DNA of 64,000 nucleotides from Sorghum bicolor (GCF_000003195.3 NC_012870.2:17290501-17354500); one strand, 5' to 3'. Positions 36,572 to 49,089 are shown, counted from the first letter of the stretch. Notes: generated by a model not told the origin, from the sequence alone. Program-made: numbers and translations.

Positions 36572-38912
36572 TAAAAGTGCATCTAGCCCTTTGTGGGTTT
36601 TGGTGAATTGAATGACAACATGATTAAAAGTCTAATAAGTTTACTAAGTGTTGAACACGATATTGAGTCTATTGCACATACTTGTGTATTGTGTATTAAC
36701 AAGTATGTTCAGGGCTCAACAAGCAGGCAAACTTGTTGATATGCCACATAGTGTTGAAATGAAGGCCAAATTGTGTATTGTTGTATTAGAGGATTATGGA
36801 AACAATCTAGGTCAAGCAAAAGACAACAATGCAAATGAAATCTATGGAATGACTTCTATGTTGTGGGATAGCATAACATCATGAGAAAGTAAGCATATTT
36901 AGCAAATGGCAAAAGAGACATGAGTTTATGTTCTTGGATTGGTCTCTACAATGGCTTGCTTTTCATGAACAAGAAGAGCTTGATAGTGAACTAGGTTTGA
37001 TCAAGCTAGAAGTATGAAGATAAAGATTGAAGTGAGTATTGAGTGTCAAGCCAAAATAGAGAGGATATAAGGAACTATGAATTGGCTTGACCATATTGAT
37101 GCTAATCCATATATGTCTCTATGTGAGTCAAACTGAAGCTTGATTGATCTCAATATTTATATCTAGAAGATATTCAAGCAAGGATCACTATATTAAAGAA
37201 ATGGTTATTCAATATATGCTTAATGTGATATGACTTGAGTATGGCTTGATAAGGTGAAGATAGCAAGGAAAGGGCTTCGAGGGACTAAGTGGAGGTGAAG
37301 GGATAAGCGACGGCTTAAGGACCGAGGTACCATGGCTAAGGTAAAGAAGAGAGTACTTGCACTGAGTCGAGGAACTAATCAAGATATGAGGAGTCATATT
37401 GTGTTGAGGATCAAATCATTAGTAGAAGTGACTTGAAGCCATGGAGGTGAACTCATATGTGTTGAAATGGGTCAAGTCACATGCTCAAGGTGTGTTTGCT
37501 CAAGAAAAGGAGACAAACTTGATTGTAACCCTTTATGGAGTAATATTGAGAAGAAATGACATATAAAGAAATTGAAGACTCAAGTAGTTAAATTGGTTAT
37601 ATTCTCTTGTTCTTGAGTATAGGTATACCGTACTATCAAGGGGGGTGCAATACGAATGATAGACAAGTCTCAAGTGCTTAAACTAACCGAACCCAAGTGC
37701 TAACATGAGAGAAAACACTTAGCACTGCACCTGCACAAGTTGATCTTGGAGCTTGTTCTCTGCAGGGTTAGATAGCCCTCGAAATAAGCTTTCCGAAAAG
37801 TCTAAGATCACTGCAAACGGAGTTCGGAGTAAAAAGTTATGGTTTTTTCCGTAAGGTGACCTGTGCTGTTTTTACAAGGGTGGCAATGCCGCACTTGATG
37901 GGCGGCAGTGCCGCCCTTGTACAGTCACAACGGCTAGTTTTTGAATCCTAACGGCTAATTTGAGTGGGATGATAGTTTTTGAATCCTAACGGCTAATTTG
38001 AGTGGGATGAGTATATATACCCATCCCACTTCTTCTGGTCGTGCTACTGATGCTCCAGACCTTCCTAACCTTTGCAAAGCCTCTCCCCAACCCTCTCTTT
38101 GTGAGAGTATTGTGCTTAGTGCATAATTTAGTATTGGGGCTGTGTGATTAAGTGTTAGAGAGTAGATTAGAGCAATCCTAACCTTGAGCACTTGCTGGGC
38201 TTCGTCGATCTTCGTTGTGCATTTGTTACTCTTGGAGGTGAAGCCTTCTAGACGGCTAGGTGTCGCCCGACGAGCTCTCGTGCTTGTGAGCAGTGGGACA
38301 GTTTGTAAATTCTTCTTGCAGCTAGTGAAATCACCCCTCCTTCAAGAGGTAACACTCTTGTTTAGAGAACAAGAGAAGGGCAAGCCATTAGTGGCAAGCC
38401 GGTCCTTGTGTGGGCACCTCAACAACGTGGACTTAGGCTAGCCTTAGTGGCGACGCCGAACCACGGGATAAATATTGTGTGCTAATTTATATTCTTGCAA
38501 TATTGTTGTTGAGGTGATTGTAGTGTTTATGGCCGATCTACTTGGTGGTACCTGTTCTGCTACATATATCTATTATCCAGTGACTAACGTACTTGCAGGA
38601 AGCTAGGAAATTTATCTGATCTAAATTTCCTTGGTTAAATTTTGAATTGTACTAAGTTTCTCCTGCGTAGGCCGGCAGTGCCGCCCTATAATCTGATAGA
38701 GTTTTGAGTTGAAACTTTGCAGATTTGTGACTAGATATCTCTAGTACATCTTCACCAAGTTTGGGCTCTGTTGGACTCATGGTTGCAGGAAGGCAGTGCC
38801 GCCCTCAAAGGGAGGCAGTGTCGCCCTACGTTTTAGTTTCTGTTTGAGCAGATTTTTTTAAAGGCCTATTCACCCCCCTCTAGGCCTCCTCGGTGACATC
38901 AAGGTCCTTTCA
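36572..38912 (+). repeat. 3' LTR of the copia-like element
   Basis: It begins TAAAAGTGCATCTAGCCC (the 5' LTR has TG here, so the first dinucleotide has mutated) and ends GGTCCTTTCA. It carries a ~40-bp tandem duplication around 37930-38010 and lacks about 23 bp near 38680 compared with the 5' LTR. Confidence 0.9.
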
Positions 38913-38917
38913 CACAA

Positions 38918-39841
38918 TTACAATCACCACCTAGTGCCACAGGAATGAAATTAAAAAAACACAACACTAGGATTTCCCCAAATCCTCTCACCAATGAGCA
39001 CCTAGCTATGGAGATGGAGAGGAGAGGAAGGAGATGCTCTTGAAGCTCTTAGATCTGTCACTTGAGCTCAATCTCTCACATAAATGGAGCACAAAGCTTA
39101 GGGAGTGAGAGAGGAGGAAGGGAGAGATTTCTCTATGCTTTGAAGGAGCCACCAAATGGGAAGAAATGTGTTCTATTCGAGTTGTCCCATCAGAAACGAA
39201 GGAAACGACTACTTATGACCAGAACTTCCGGTCCAAGCAGATCTGACCATTGGAGACTAAGCAGATCTGACCATTGTGGAGGCTTGGACCCACCAGAACT
39301 TCCGGTCAGAGACCGGAAGTGAATCCTGACACGCGAGGGCATGCGCAAAGGCTCCTGTGCGGACTTCTGTTCATGGACCAGAACTTTCGATTATGGACCG
39401 AAACTTCTGGTCATGGACCGGAACTTTCAGTCAACCACCGGAAGTGTTTTCTCAAACGCGAGCGCACCTCTCATAGCCCAACCGAAACTTCCTATCAGGC
39501 TGACTGGAACTTCCGGTCCTACATTCTCACCACTATTTCAAACCTTCTTAGGTGGCTAACTTTTAGCTCCGAACTCCGAATTCGATGATCTTGGACATTT
39601 TGGAAAGCTTACTCAGAGGGCTATACAATCCATATGGATAATCAATCCAAGTCAAAATGGATCAAAGTAGTATTTCAACCTTTAAGCCATTCTAATGTTT
39701 AGAGAACACCAAAAGACTTCTCTCTCTTCTCCAAGTTGATCAAAATCAACTCCAACACCTTCTCCTTTGCAAATGTGCCAACACCACCAAGTGTACACCA
39801 CCATATGCATGTATGTTAGCATTTAACAATCATTTTTATAG
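38918..39841 (-). mobile_element. Right part of the split minus-strand LTR
   Basis: This continues 18278-18958 on the far side of the copia-like element. It carries many CCGGAACTTCCGG-like palindromes between 39220 and 39520. GCTTT precedes the left end (18273-18277) and occurs at 39842-39846, so the right end may be 39841. However, the terminus there is not the usual CA, and a CA at 39826-39827 is an alternative. Confidence 0.55.
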
Positions 39842-40569
39842 GCTTTCTCATGCAATTCGCCACGTCACTAAGCGTTAGGTATATGCAAATGAGACTCACA
39901 CTTAGTTGCACTAGATAACCATTGCAATTGAAGATTTCCCCTCTTTATAGTATGATTATCTATCCTAAATCCACTCACACCCGCTAGGTGTCTTGAATGG
40001 CAAAACAAAATGACCCTAATAAAAATACCTTTGCCTTGAGTCCATTTTGTTTTTCTCTTTATTCTTTTCCAAGTTAGATCACTTGAATATTTTCTTTTGG
40101 TCATCTTTATCACCATGACTATCATCTAGCTCCATAATTTGGTGTGTACCAACCTGATTGTATTTTACTTGTGACAAAGATTAGTACACTTAGATTTCAT
40201 CAATTATCCAAAACCAAACTAAGGCTTTTAGCTTTTCCAAGAGATCCGGTGGCTAGATCAAGCAGAGGAAAGTGTGAATCAGTCGTGGCACTACCACTCT
40301 TGTCCACGTCAAGCTCGGGCAACAACCATCGCTATAGGGGTCGCGCTTGCCATTCTAGATTACAGATGCAACTACGGTGAGTGAGGCAGCAATTGTTGTG
40401 GCTACAAGGAGAAGCGAGTGACGTCTAAGCTGCTGTGAATGGCACGAGTTGTTGTGTGCCTGGCGATGAGAAGGCCCCATAAGGGGACGAGGACACGAGC
40501 CAGTCACGGAGGATAGCGACTTGGGTGTGACAGCGGCGGCGGTGGCTAGGCTCCTGCTCATGGCTCATG

Positions 40570-40700
40570 GTGGAAAAAGCGCTATCACCCTATTCATTTG
40601 GCTGATAGCAGTACTATTCATTGATTTATTGTGAGAGAAAAATACTATTGAATGACAGGGAGATTTGACTGATAAGTTTAAGCGAACAGTATTGTTTTAC
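40570..40700. mobile_element. Degraded short MITE
   Basis: CCTATTCATTTGGCTGATAG on the left and CTGATAAGTTTAAGCGAACAG on the right are imperfect inverted repeats. They are of a kind (TGTTCG...CTGATAAG) common in grass MITEs. I could not fix a target duplication. Confidence 0.4.
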
Positions 40701-40807
40701 GGTGGTTGTGGAGTAAGAGGAAGTCGTCGACACATGGCAATATATTACGGTAGATTGGATGGTGCAGATTTCTTTAAGACGTCTTTTAAGAGATATACAT
40801 TTACATG

Positions 40808-41041
40808 CTCTCTCCATCTAAAAAAAAACTAATGTTTTTTACTTTAAGACATTATGTTTGATCGTTTGTCTTATTTAAATTTTTTATACAAATTATAAAA
40901 TAAATAAATTATTATTAAAGTATCTCTAATAATAAAATAAGTCATATCAAAATAAATTATATTTATAAAAAAGGTTTAATAAGATGGATGGTCAAATAAA
41001 ATGTCTAAAAGTGAACAATAGTCTTTTTCAGATGGAGGGAG
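40808..41041. mobile_element. Stowaway-like MITE
   Basis: Ends CTCTCTCCATCTAAAAAAAA and TTTTTCAGATGGAGGGAG are inverted. TA follows on the right, and the left flank is TG, one base from TA. The body is AT-rich. Confidence 0.7.
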
Positions 41042-42393
41042 TATATTACTATTTTAAATAAAAATAAAAATTTAGATTTAAAGTTATACAAAAATATTAA
41101 AAAATAAGGTTAAGTCCACTTTACCTAAGTACATATTATTCTTCCCGACCTAACTCACCACTCCATTCAATGTTATGCTTGTTTCTATTTTCTATCATCC
41201 GCGCTCCTCGTCTGGTGGCACTATCTCTATCTCCTCCCGTTCATGCCAATCATCTATGAAATCTTGTGCCCATCGCCTCTCCTTGCCCCCTCCCAGCCTC
41301 TGCCCGCTACCTCCAGTTGCACTCGCAGTATATCTTTCTCCTAGACACACTTACTGCTAGCCTCCTCTAGGCACTTGTCACCTCCACCACCACTCACCAT
41401 CCCTCTCTCAAGTAGTACGGTCCTAGATCTGAGGCACGCCATCCACCAATCCCCTTGGACGAGGTGATACTCCTTCGTCTAGCGCATAAGCATGCCTCGG
41501 CGAGCATTTTGTAGAATCTTAGGGCGAGCTCGTCCACAAGGAGAGAGGGGGTCACCGCCCTCTGCAAATAGACCGGGAGTAGAAAGAACCAACCAAGGAG
41601 AGAGAAGAAAGAAAATTGAAAGATCATATGTTTACATATGAATCTACATATCAAGTGTGATATCCCATGTTTTTTAACAAAACTTGAGGAGCATCATAGG
41701 TATCCAAATGAGTGATGTTCTAATAAAAAAGTGTACGAGATAAAGAAAGAGCTGAAATTGTTACTAGGGTAGAAGGCCACAATAACAAAGCATAAAAGAT
41801 TTAAAAATAATATCTTACACGAGCAATGGAGATAAGTATACATCAAATGTTAGTCGTAAAGATAGCCATGTATATTTGTGAAATTTTCTAGATAAATAAT
41901 AAGCATACATTAGATATATCTATCATGTTTCATAGTAAAATTAGAATAATCTAGGTCTAGATATTCTTGTATGCTACAAATATCTAAGAAGTAGATAAGT
42001 ACTAGAAAAAATATATGGAAATATTTTTACAATACTATAGTGGCCATGAGCAGCTATAAATAGACATGTTCATTGTCCATTGATATGTTCCGTTCACACT
42101 TATAATAAGCCACCATAAATAATAATCGTAAGATAGCCACCTTATTTATCTTATTTTTTTAATATGACAAGATTGTTTTGTACTAATATATATATATATA
42201 TATACATGAGTCCAAGTTGTTAAAAATTACTAATAATATCATATGCATTATTGTTAACATTTATTTATTATATATAGTCTTAATAATTTTTTAAAAAATA
42301 TCATATACACCCAATATTATGAAGCTGTGTCCGCCATTGCTTAGATGTACATGCACCTGAATAGCCTAGAAAGTTTAAGATTTCTAAGGTCAT

Positions 42394-44094
42394 TGTTGGT
42401 GTTTCTTATGCACAATTAAAATATGAAGGATTCCGCAAGCGCACAGAAAACCATTGTAGTATTTTACCGGGAGTATTCTAGGTATCTTTATTTATATTTT
42501 ACCACTAGGAAACCATGGATAAAGATATTGATAGATCACCATCATGTACTCCCTCCATCCCAAATTATAAGTCATTCCAAGAATCTTGGAGAGTCAAAGC
42601 ATTTTCACGTTTGACCAAAATTATAGAGAGAAATACTAAGATTTGTAACATAAAGTGAGTATACTATGAAAATATAGTTAAGGAATCTAATGATACTCAG
42701 TTGATATCATAATAATAATTATTTTATCATATAAATTTGGTCAAATTTAGGAAAGTTTGAATCTCCAAAATTCTTAGAATGACTTCAATTTGGGATAGAG
42801 AGAGTATCTACTAACTAATACACCAACTAGACTAAAGTAGGGGTAAATAATAGATGATAGGAATTATGCATATATGACACACACCGGAGAATTCTATGAT
42901 AAAAGAGTAGATAGCTAAAGTGAGAGGACAACAGGAGACTTTAAGGTTCCTAAATACTTCTCTATTACTAAGGTTCTATAATAACTAATTCATGGTAGGT
43001 AAAGCAATCACACAATATCACTTCAGGACATCAGAGCACTTAGCCACAGATAGATGAGAAGGGGGGCTAGGACGGTCTGACTACGGCCCTACAACACCAA
43101 TTCAAACGTGGTGGAATACGTCGGCCGTCAGGGCTGTCACCACATAGGGCTACTACAACTATCCGTAGAACTAGGTGCAATCTCCGGTAACCTATAGTCT
43201 AGACACCATGTCTCTACTACAAATTACTACTCTAGTCACAATTAATAACTAGAGCACCCAATGCGGGCAGAGATCCTATGCTTAAATATAACTATACTAA
43301 CCAATCAAATGTAATTCATAAAAGTAAATAGAGAAGATAAAATATATTAAAGTATAAGCCTTACAAGAAAAGATACCAGAACTCTAACGACTCATTCGAA
43401 GACTTCTCCAAAACCCGGGCGTAGCGCCGCTCTCCCTAACTCTCAACTAGAACTAATCTACTATATTGGAATGTCCAGCCCTAATTCTCTAGAGGTGAGA
43501 GGTTATTCTTTCGAGGAATGCCTCTACATCTTCATAATGTGGTGCCCCTAGGGAGGGGGTCTGCCTCTTTATTTATAGCCCAGAAAAGCCTCCCACCTCT
43601 TCTAGACAGGTGGTGTGGGACTAATTCTTCCACCGTTTGCTCTGTTGGGCTATTGTACATCAACTTGGGCCTTCCAATCATCACTCATGTGATCTCACTC
43701 AAAGGAGCAGCTTGGGGCGCTTCTCTTGGGCCTCTATCTCTATCATGCCATATGAGCCTCTTCTCACGTCATGGGTCTTGCTTGGGCGTGGAGCCCATTA
43801 GTGGTAATTCTCCTTTATTTGTAAAATCAATATCTTTTCACTCTAGACTCTAAATATAGCAAATGATATGTCTGTTTCGATCGTTTTGACGAGCCCGTTG
43901 TAATGGTGTAGTCCAAATCATCATTGGACATACTTTTATTTGATATAAAATTGCATATTCCTACAAAACAAGTGAGAACACCAAAACTCGAGGAACTCAT
44001 TAGAATCAAACCCTACAACTATGCTTTATGATTGATATCATGTTATATTGAGCAATAGTTGATGGTATAAAATAGGCATTAAGGACCGTCAACA
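42394..44094 (-). mobile_element. Solo LTR of an Athila-like element
   Basis: Identical GTCAT flanks both sides (42389-42393 and 44095-44099). On the minus strand it starts TGTTGACGGTCCTTAA, the same start as the other Athila-like LTRs here, and ends in ..CACCAACA. No internal region remains. A Stowaway MITE sits inside it. ORFs at 43518-43853 and 43827-44009 are not supported as genes. Confidence 0.85.
42549..42804. mobile_element. Stowaway MITE inside the solo LTR
   Basis: It begins CTCCCTCCATCCCAAATTAT and ends with the inverted partner AATTTGGGATAGAGAGAG. TA flanks both ends (42547-42548 and 42805-42806). Confidence 0.85.
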
Positions 44095-44198
44095 GTCATG
44101 AAAAAAATCATACACATTACACAAACAATATAAGATCCAGGTACTTCTTGAGGCATATCGACTATGGTCCGGTTATCCACTCTTGAAAGCGAAGGCCA

Positions 44199-45881
44199 TG
44201 TCACACCCATATTTTAAGAACAAAATAGGATGCATAAAAGACTCATACGTGCCCCAGAAACAGTCGCACACATAAGTAGACAAATCTCAAATGTACCATT
44301 GCAGTGTTTATTACATAGCGGAATATAATATATCACATAGTCTCATACAAAGATGATAGCATAAAGTAAACAACGCTATCGACGGAAGCTCCACACAGGG
44401 ACACTGTTGACTGGTTGACTCCAAACCTAGTACTCATAGCGATAATCCTCATTCCAGTCATCTTCATTATCATATCCTGAGGTGTTGGGAAATTGCAAGA
44501 GTGAGCACATATCGTACTCAACAAGTATAACCAGGGGTTCATGAGGCTCAAATAGCTGACACTGTTTTGACTGCATTTAGCTTTTAATAGTGGATAGCAT
44601 GTTCATAATTAAATAGCCAATGTCAAGGTAGCATAAATAATCCATTAATCCCATGATCAAGTGTAAGCATAATTAATTCATAGCATAAACGATAATCAAA
44701 TGAACGTAATAACATAATAAGCTCATCATCTTAATGTAGATGTCCCCAAGGCCGCTCCTGACCGTGAGCTCGGCTAGTATACCAGTTTTACACTCTGCAG
44801 AGGTTGTACATCTTTACCCATAAGTCATGATTTACCCTTTCGCCCGAGGCCCGTCGACCTCTTAACCCACTACCAAGGAAGGTCGGCAGGGATCACTATG
44901 AAGCCTTTCAAAAGTTCGTCTAACATGTTAGGGCCACAAGGTTTTCTTTGCGCGCAGATATAGATACCCCCCTTCCGAATGGCACAATGACGCGCAGCCT
45001 ATACACATAGGGACAGGGGCTCGCACTATACCCAAAACGATTCAGCCCCTCTGCCCTTTCGGGTAACCTCTAACAAGCTAGAAAAGGTCTTCATACTGAG
45101 CTAAAGCCAGAGCCATTATATCCCTAATGGTTGCACTGTTGTCCTGGTTATCACTTACAGATAAATCGTCAAGTGGCTAAAAAGTCATTTTTATCATTTA
45201 CTACTTAACATTAATCTAGTCACAGGATCATGGTCACAGAAATAAAATCCAAATGCTATACTTGCCTTAATCCAATTGTTTTTGCTGATCCTTTTGGTTC
45301 TGCTGGTCTTACTTGTTGCCAAAGCTCTGATCTTGATCACTAAAGCACTCTTGATGAGCTTATTATGTTATTACGTTCATTTGATTATCGTTTATGCTAT
45401 GAATTAATTATGCTTACACTTGATCATGGGATTAATGGATTATTTATGCTACCTTGACATTGGCTATTTAATTATGAACATGCTATCCACTATTAAAAGC
45501 TAAATGCAGTCAAACCAGTGTCTGCTATTTGAGCCTCATGAACCCCTGGTTATACTTGTTGAGTACGATATGTGCTCACTCTTGCAATTTCCCAACACCT
45601 CAGGATATGATAATGAAGATGACTGGAATGAGGATTATCGCTATGAGTACTAGGTTTGGAGTCAACCAGTCAACAGTGTCCCTGTGTGGAGCTTCCGTCG
45701 AGAGCGTTGTTTACTTTATGCTATCATCTTTGTATGAGACTATGTGATATATTATATTCCGCTATGTAATAAACACTGCAATGGTACATTTGAGATTTGT
45801 CTACTTATGTGTGCGACTGTTTCTGGGGCACATATGAGTCTTTTATGCATCCTATTTTGTTCTTCAAATATGGGTGTGACA
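44199..45881. mobile_element. Fold-back element with 530-bp inverted arms and retroviral-type TSD
   Basis: The left arm 44199-44728 and right arm 45352-45881 are inverted copies that differ at about five of 530 bases. They flank a unique 623-bp centre. Both ends read TGTCACACCC inward and both flanks are GGCCA (44194-44198 and 45882-45886). The TG...CA termini and 5-bp duplication are those of LTR-retrotransposon integrase, not of a MULE (9 bp) or hAT (8 bp). TGTCACACCC resembles starts of some grass gypsy LTRs. No ORF longer than about 70 codons is present, and the matching ORFs in the two arms are simply mirror images. Confidence 0.85.
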
Positions 45882-47416
45882 GGCCAAAACTCAGAAAGTG
45901 ATTTGCAATGCTTCTAGTGGGTCTCATGAATCCATGTGACACCACCTCTCCATCCTTAGATCAAAACACCGCATCAAGCACAAATAAGATTGATAAAATT
46001 TGTGCTTCTTTTGCATGTGTCCAAAGTTGAGGTAGTGGAGCTTCCCGAGTGGATAGGGTAACCATGCCCTTGGGTCCGATCGAATGTCCATGACATGTGA
46101 AACACTCCATATTTTGCCGGGTATTCCCTCTGGCGTACAAAAGTTTGATCTCATTTGAATAGCCGATGTGAAAATGGTGAGTCCATGGATCGTGTGATCA
46201 TTCATTTGGACCATAGATCTTGAACCAATGTCTGAGCATCAAGCCTCCATCCATGACATCACTCTGATTTCGACGTGACATAGACCCACAGTCACCCTAC
46301 CAGAGCGCCATACCATGATGTCGACCACACCAAGCCCAAGCACCACTGTGCCAACCACCATCCTTGTTGAGCCCCCCTCCTTACACCAGCTGCCTGTGTC
46401 CACAACCTCGCCAACCATGACAACACCAAGCTAACCCTTGGCCTTGCCATGAACCATGGCGCCAAGCCCTAACTTTGTCCTTGCTGAACGCCACCAGAGC
46501 AGCAAAAGACCCATGTTCTAGTGAGCCTGAGCATCTCCGTGTTGTGCTCGCAACATCAACTGCGGACGAGCCTCACCATGCAGAACTTCACCAAGCTTGA
46601 GGCACGAGCGGGAGTCATCCTTGCTGCCTAGAGAGTGAGAGTTGCTCACCATTCCCTTTGTTGAGTCCCGTGATGTCATTCCCCATCACTACCGCGACCG
46701 TGACATTGCAGCCAGGCCATGTAGTCCACTGGCCTCGCTTCACCACAGCGTAGGAGCCACTATGGCCACCCAAGGCTTTGGCAACGAGCTTCCACACCAT
46801 CAAGCTCAGGAACTCTGCACCATTTGTGATGTTGCGCTTGCCTCGTTGTGGTGACCATGAACTCCTTCCTCCACCTTGCCAGATCGTGCAACAACAACAA
46901 TGCCTTGTTACAGTTGTTCCCTTGCCCTGATGAGTCACCAACAACCAAGATCCACCTTTTCTACTCTTCCATCGACATTCTTGACTAATGATCGACCACT
47001 GTGCCACTAATCTCACTATTGCAGAGAGCTATGGTCTGGCTGCACCATTGCTGGAACAGTCAAAAGCCAACTTGCTAGGGTGAAGCTTAAGGATGACAAC
47101 GGAGAATTCCTCGTCGGGGGATGGCTCCCCATCCCTGTCCCCGTGGGGACAAATATTCCTCCATCACCATCCCCATGACCACCGTAGGGGCTTGAGTTTC
47201 CCCATCCCTGTCCTTGAGCGGGGAATCCATCCCCGTGGGGATCCCTGTCCCCATTCCAATGACACAACCATAGAAAATTACTATCATAGAAAAGTGCAAG
47301 AGCGAGAGAAATTGAACACCATGAGATTCCAATAATTTTTCAACACAAAAGCACCATTACACAAACATGTAATGCATTGTATATACAATGTTGCGCTCAC
47401 AGAAGATGTAGTAGCA
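45882..47416. other. Unassigned 1.5-kb block between retroelements
   Basis: It is moderately GC-rich with overlapping ORFs on both strands and no recognisable domain. It is continuous with 44100-44198 apart from the fold-back insertion. A low-complexity part at about 47100-47260 repeats CCCC(A/G)TCCC and GTGGGGA. It could be an old element body, but I cannot name one. Confidence 0.35.
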
Positions 47417-48627
47417 TGTTGAAATTTGGTAACACAATCAGGAATTAATCCGTAAGCGCACGGATATCGGTGAGCACTTCACCCGGGATGTTATCCAGAG
47501 TATCGTATTTATATTTTTACCACTAGGAGAAAGCATGCATCTGACTAACCCGGTCTATTACTACTAACCTTTAGGCTACAAACTATGTGATTCGATGTGA
47601 GTGATGTATAGAGAAGACTACAATCGCACTCTCGTTCTAACCTTGGTAAGGATGATCTACTGTTCTGTTGGGGAGGCTCATGGAATCTAGACACCACAGA
47701 GGATGTTCGACCCTCACCTATAAACCCTATCGATCCTGCTAACGGGATATGGGCTACAAAGGTAACTCGGAAATGTCACATTCCTCGCTACTACCACGGT
47801 CCAGCTAGACAGGGGATATCTATGAGTATCCTAGCCCAAACACCACGTTTACGCTAGAGATGATTACTCTAAACTCTACGCGAAGAGATCAAAGTAAACT
47901 CATAAACCAAAGAACAATAAAACAAAGAACTTACTAGAATTTAGAAGTCAAAATACTGAAGAATCCTAGGAGCAAGCCTCGAGATAGAAGATTTGATCCC
48001 GCAGGTACAACCTCGGAGTAGACACCGACAGGCCGAGCTTCCTCCGATCTACACCTCCACTCTATCTCTCTCAATCTAGTAGAACTACTTCTACTCTCAC
48101 ATTGGATGCTAAGCCCTATGAGGTGGGAACCCTAAGGAACCTCTCTCTCTCTGAATCCTCTCTAGAAAATATGCTAATGAATAATAGGATTCTATTTCTC
48201 CAGGGGCCAGAGGCCTTGCTTATATAGCCCTCTCAAATGAATCTGGGCCGTCGGATCAAACCGACCTTGATTGAACGGTTCTCCTTGATCCTCAAAGACG
48301 GTGGAGCATAATCCGTGTGATTCACCGTGATTGGCCACCAGAGGTGGGCGGGCGCCCTGCCTGTGGGCCCGCTCGGCCTCCCGTTCGTTCGTGTGGCTTC
48401 TGGAACCTTCTAGACCGAGGAAAATTGGCGCACAAGTTAATATCTCTATGTAAACCTGACGTGTGGGCCTTTCTTCCATATTTCCTGATAACCCCCTGTA
48501 AAAATAGATAAACAGCAAAACTTATGGAATTCTGTCAGATCAAACCCTAATTCTAAGTGTTGTTTGTATATTGGTCCTTTTCCTTGTTTATTTGATAATT
48601 GAAATTGATACTTAAGAACCGTCAACA
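47417..48627 (-). repeat. 3' LTR of the minus-strand Athila-like element
   Basis: On the minus strand it starts TGTTGACGGTTCTTAAG at 48627 and shares the promoter half with the other Athila-like LTRs. It has the GC-palindrome GGGCGCCCGCCC (48357-48346), ATTGG/CCAAT at 48330-48334, and a TATATAAG box at about 48226-48219. The U5 half has diverged, and the end is set at the TGTTGAAATTTGG on the plus strand at 47417, by analogy with the solo LTR at 42394. The left boundary is therefore less certain. Confidence 0.7.
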
Positions 48628-48668
48628 AACACCCCCATACTTAGGCTTTTACTCGTCCTTGAGAAAAG
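48628..48668 (-). other. Polypurine tract and hairpin of the minus-strand Athila-like element
   Basis: On the minus strand CTTTTCTC, loop AAGGAC and GAGTAAAAG (48668-48646) form a stem with one bulged T. TATGGGGGTGTT follows directly before the LTR start. It is at the same place, and has the same loop core GGAC, as in the two plus-strand elements. Confidence 0.7.
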
Positions 48669-49089
48669 GATGGTTTAGAAAAATATCTGGGGTTAAAACA
48701 TTGTAAAGCATTCTCTTCATACCTGCAGGGTGTTGTAAAAATCCATTGTGTACCGTAGTCAGGGAAATATATGGTCAAGAGTAGAGGTCCTTTCTTCTTA
48801 ATCCTTTTGTATATTTTTGAAAAGAAATTTAGCATACCTTCATCCTCATAGGTTCTTTCAAACCGCTCATTATCTTTTGTATATCTCATTGAGGCTGTTT
48901 TAATTTGCAGAAATTCTCAAGCATTCTTACCTTGCATTTATTGCCTGATCAAAACAGGATCCGAGGAGAGGAATGCCATACTCTTAGATCAAAGACTTTA
49001 GAAATTAAAAACTTGTCAGCTCTTACTGGCATATTGCTTATTAGAGGGACCATAGGCTATCATTTTCTCTCTTCTTCTTCTTTTTTCAG

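Larger units (their letters stand above)
18959..38912 (+). mobile_element. Copia-like (Sirevirus-like) gag-only LTR retrotransposon, about 20 kb with its internal insertion
   Basis: Both flanks carry CACAA (18954-18958 and 38913-38917). LTRs of about 2.3 kb lie at 18959-21279 and 36572-38912 and differ at roughly 2-3% by eye. A primer-binding site matching initiator tRNA-Met follows the 5' LTR. The only coding sequence is gag, with three CCHC knuckles. No protease, integrase, RT or RNase H region is found. A long 3' non-coding part carries several polypurine-like GGGGGAG motifs, a feature reported for Sireviruses. The element is 11.8 kb without the Athila-like insertion at 21942-30123. It is non-autonomous. 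Confidence 0.88.
39847..42393. other. Intergenic DNA with degraded MITEs, no supported gene
   Basis: ORFs at 40.1-40.6 and 41.2-41.7 kb have no recognisable domain and overlap on both strands. Recognisable items are listed separately. A (TA)n run lies at about 42187-42204. At about 42305-42340 a fragment (ACACCCAATATTATGAAGC ... GTCCGCC) matches, in reverse, the relic near 7146-7200. Confidence 0.45.

Noticed and set aside
19035..38441. Paired short ORFs (66 to 85 codons) near 19035/36648, 19592/37209 and 20529/38184
   Set aside because: They are matching segments of the two LTRs of the copia-like element, not genes.
7146..42340. A shared transposon end at about 7146-7200 and 42305-42340
   Set aside because: Only about 40 bases correspond and neither copy has a definable second end, so I list it as a relic within the intergenic entries.
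44333..45747. Two near-identical 72-codon ORFs on opposite strands
   Set aside because: They are mirror images created by the inverted arms of the fold-back element. No domain or start context supports a protein.
44199..45881. MULE or hAT origin of the fold-back element
   Set aside because: The target duplication is 5 bp (GGCCA) with TG...CA ends, not the 8 or 9 bp of those superfamilies.
46615..47335. Coding potential of 60-133-codon ORFs near 46.6-47.3 kb
   Set aside because: They overlap on both strands over low-complexity sequence and show no domain.
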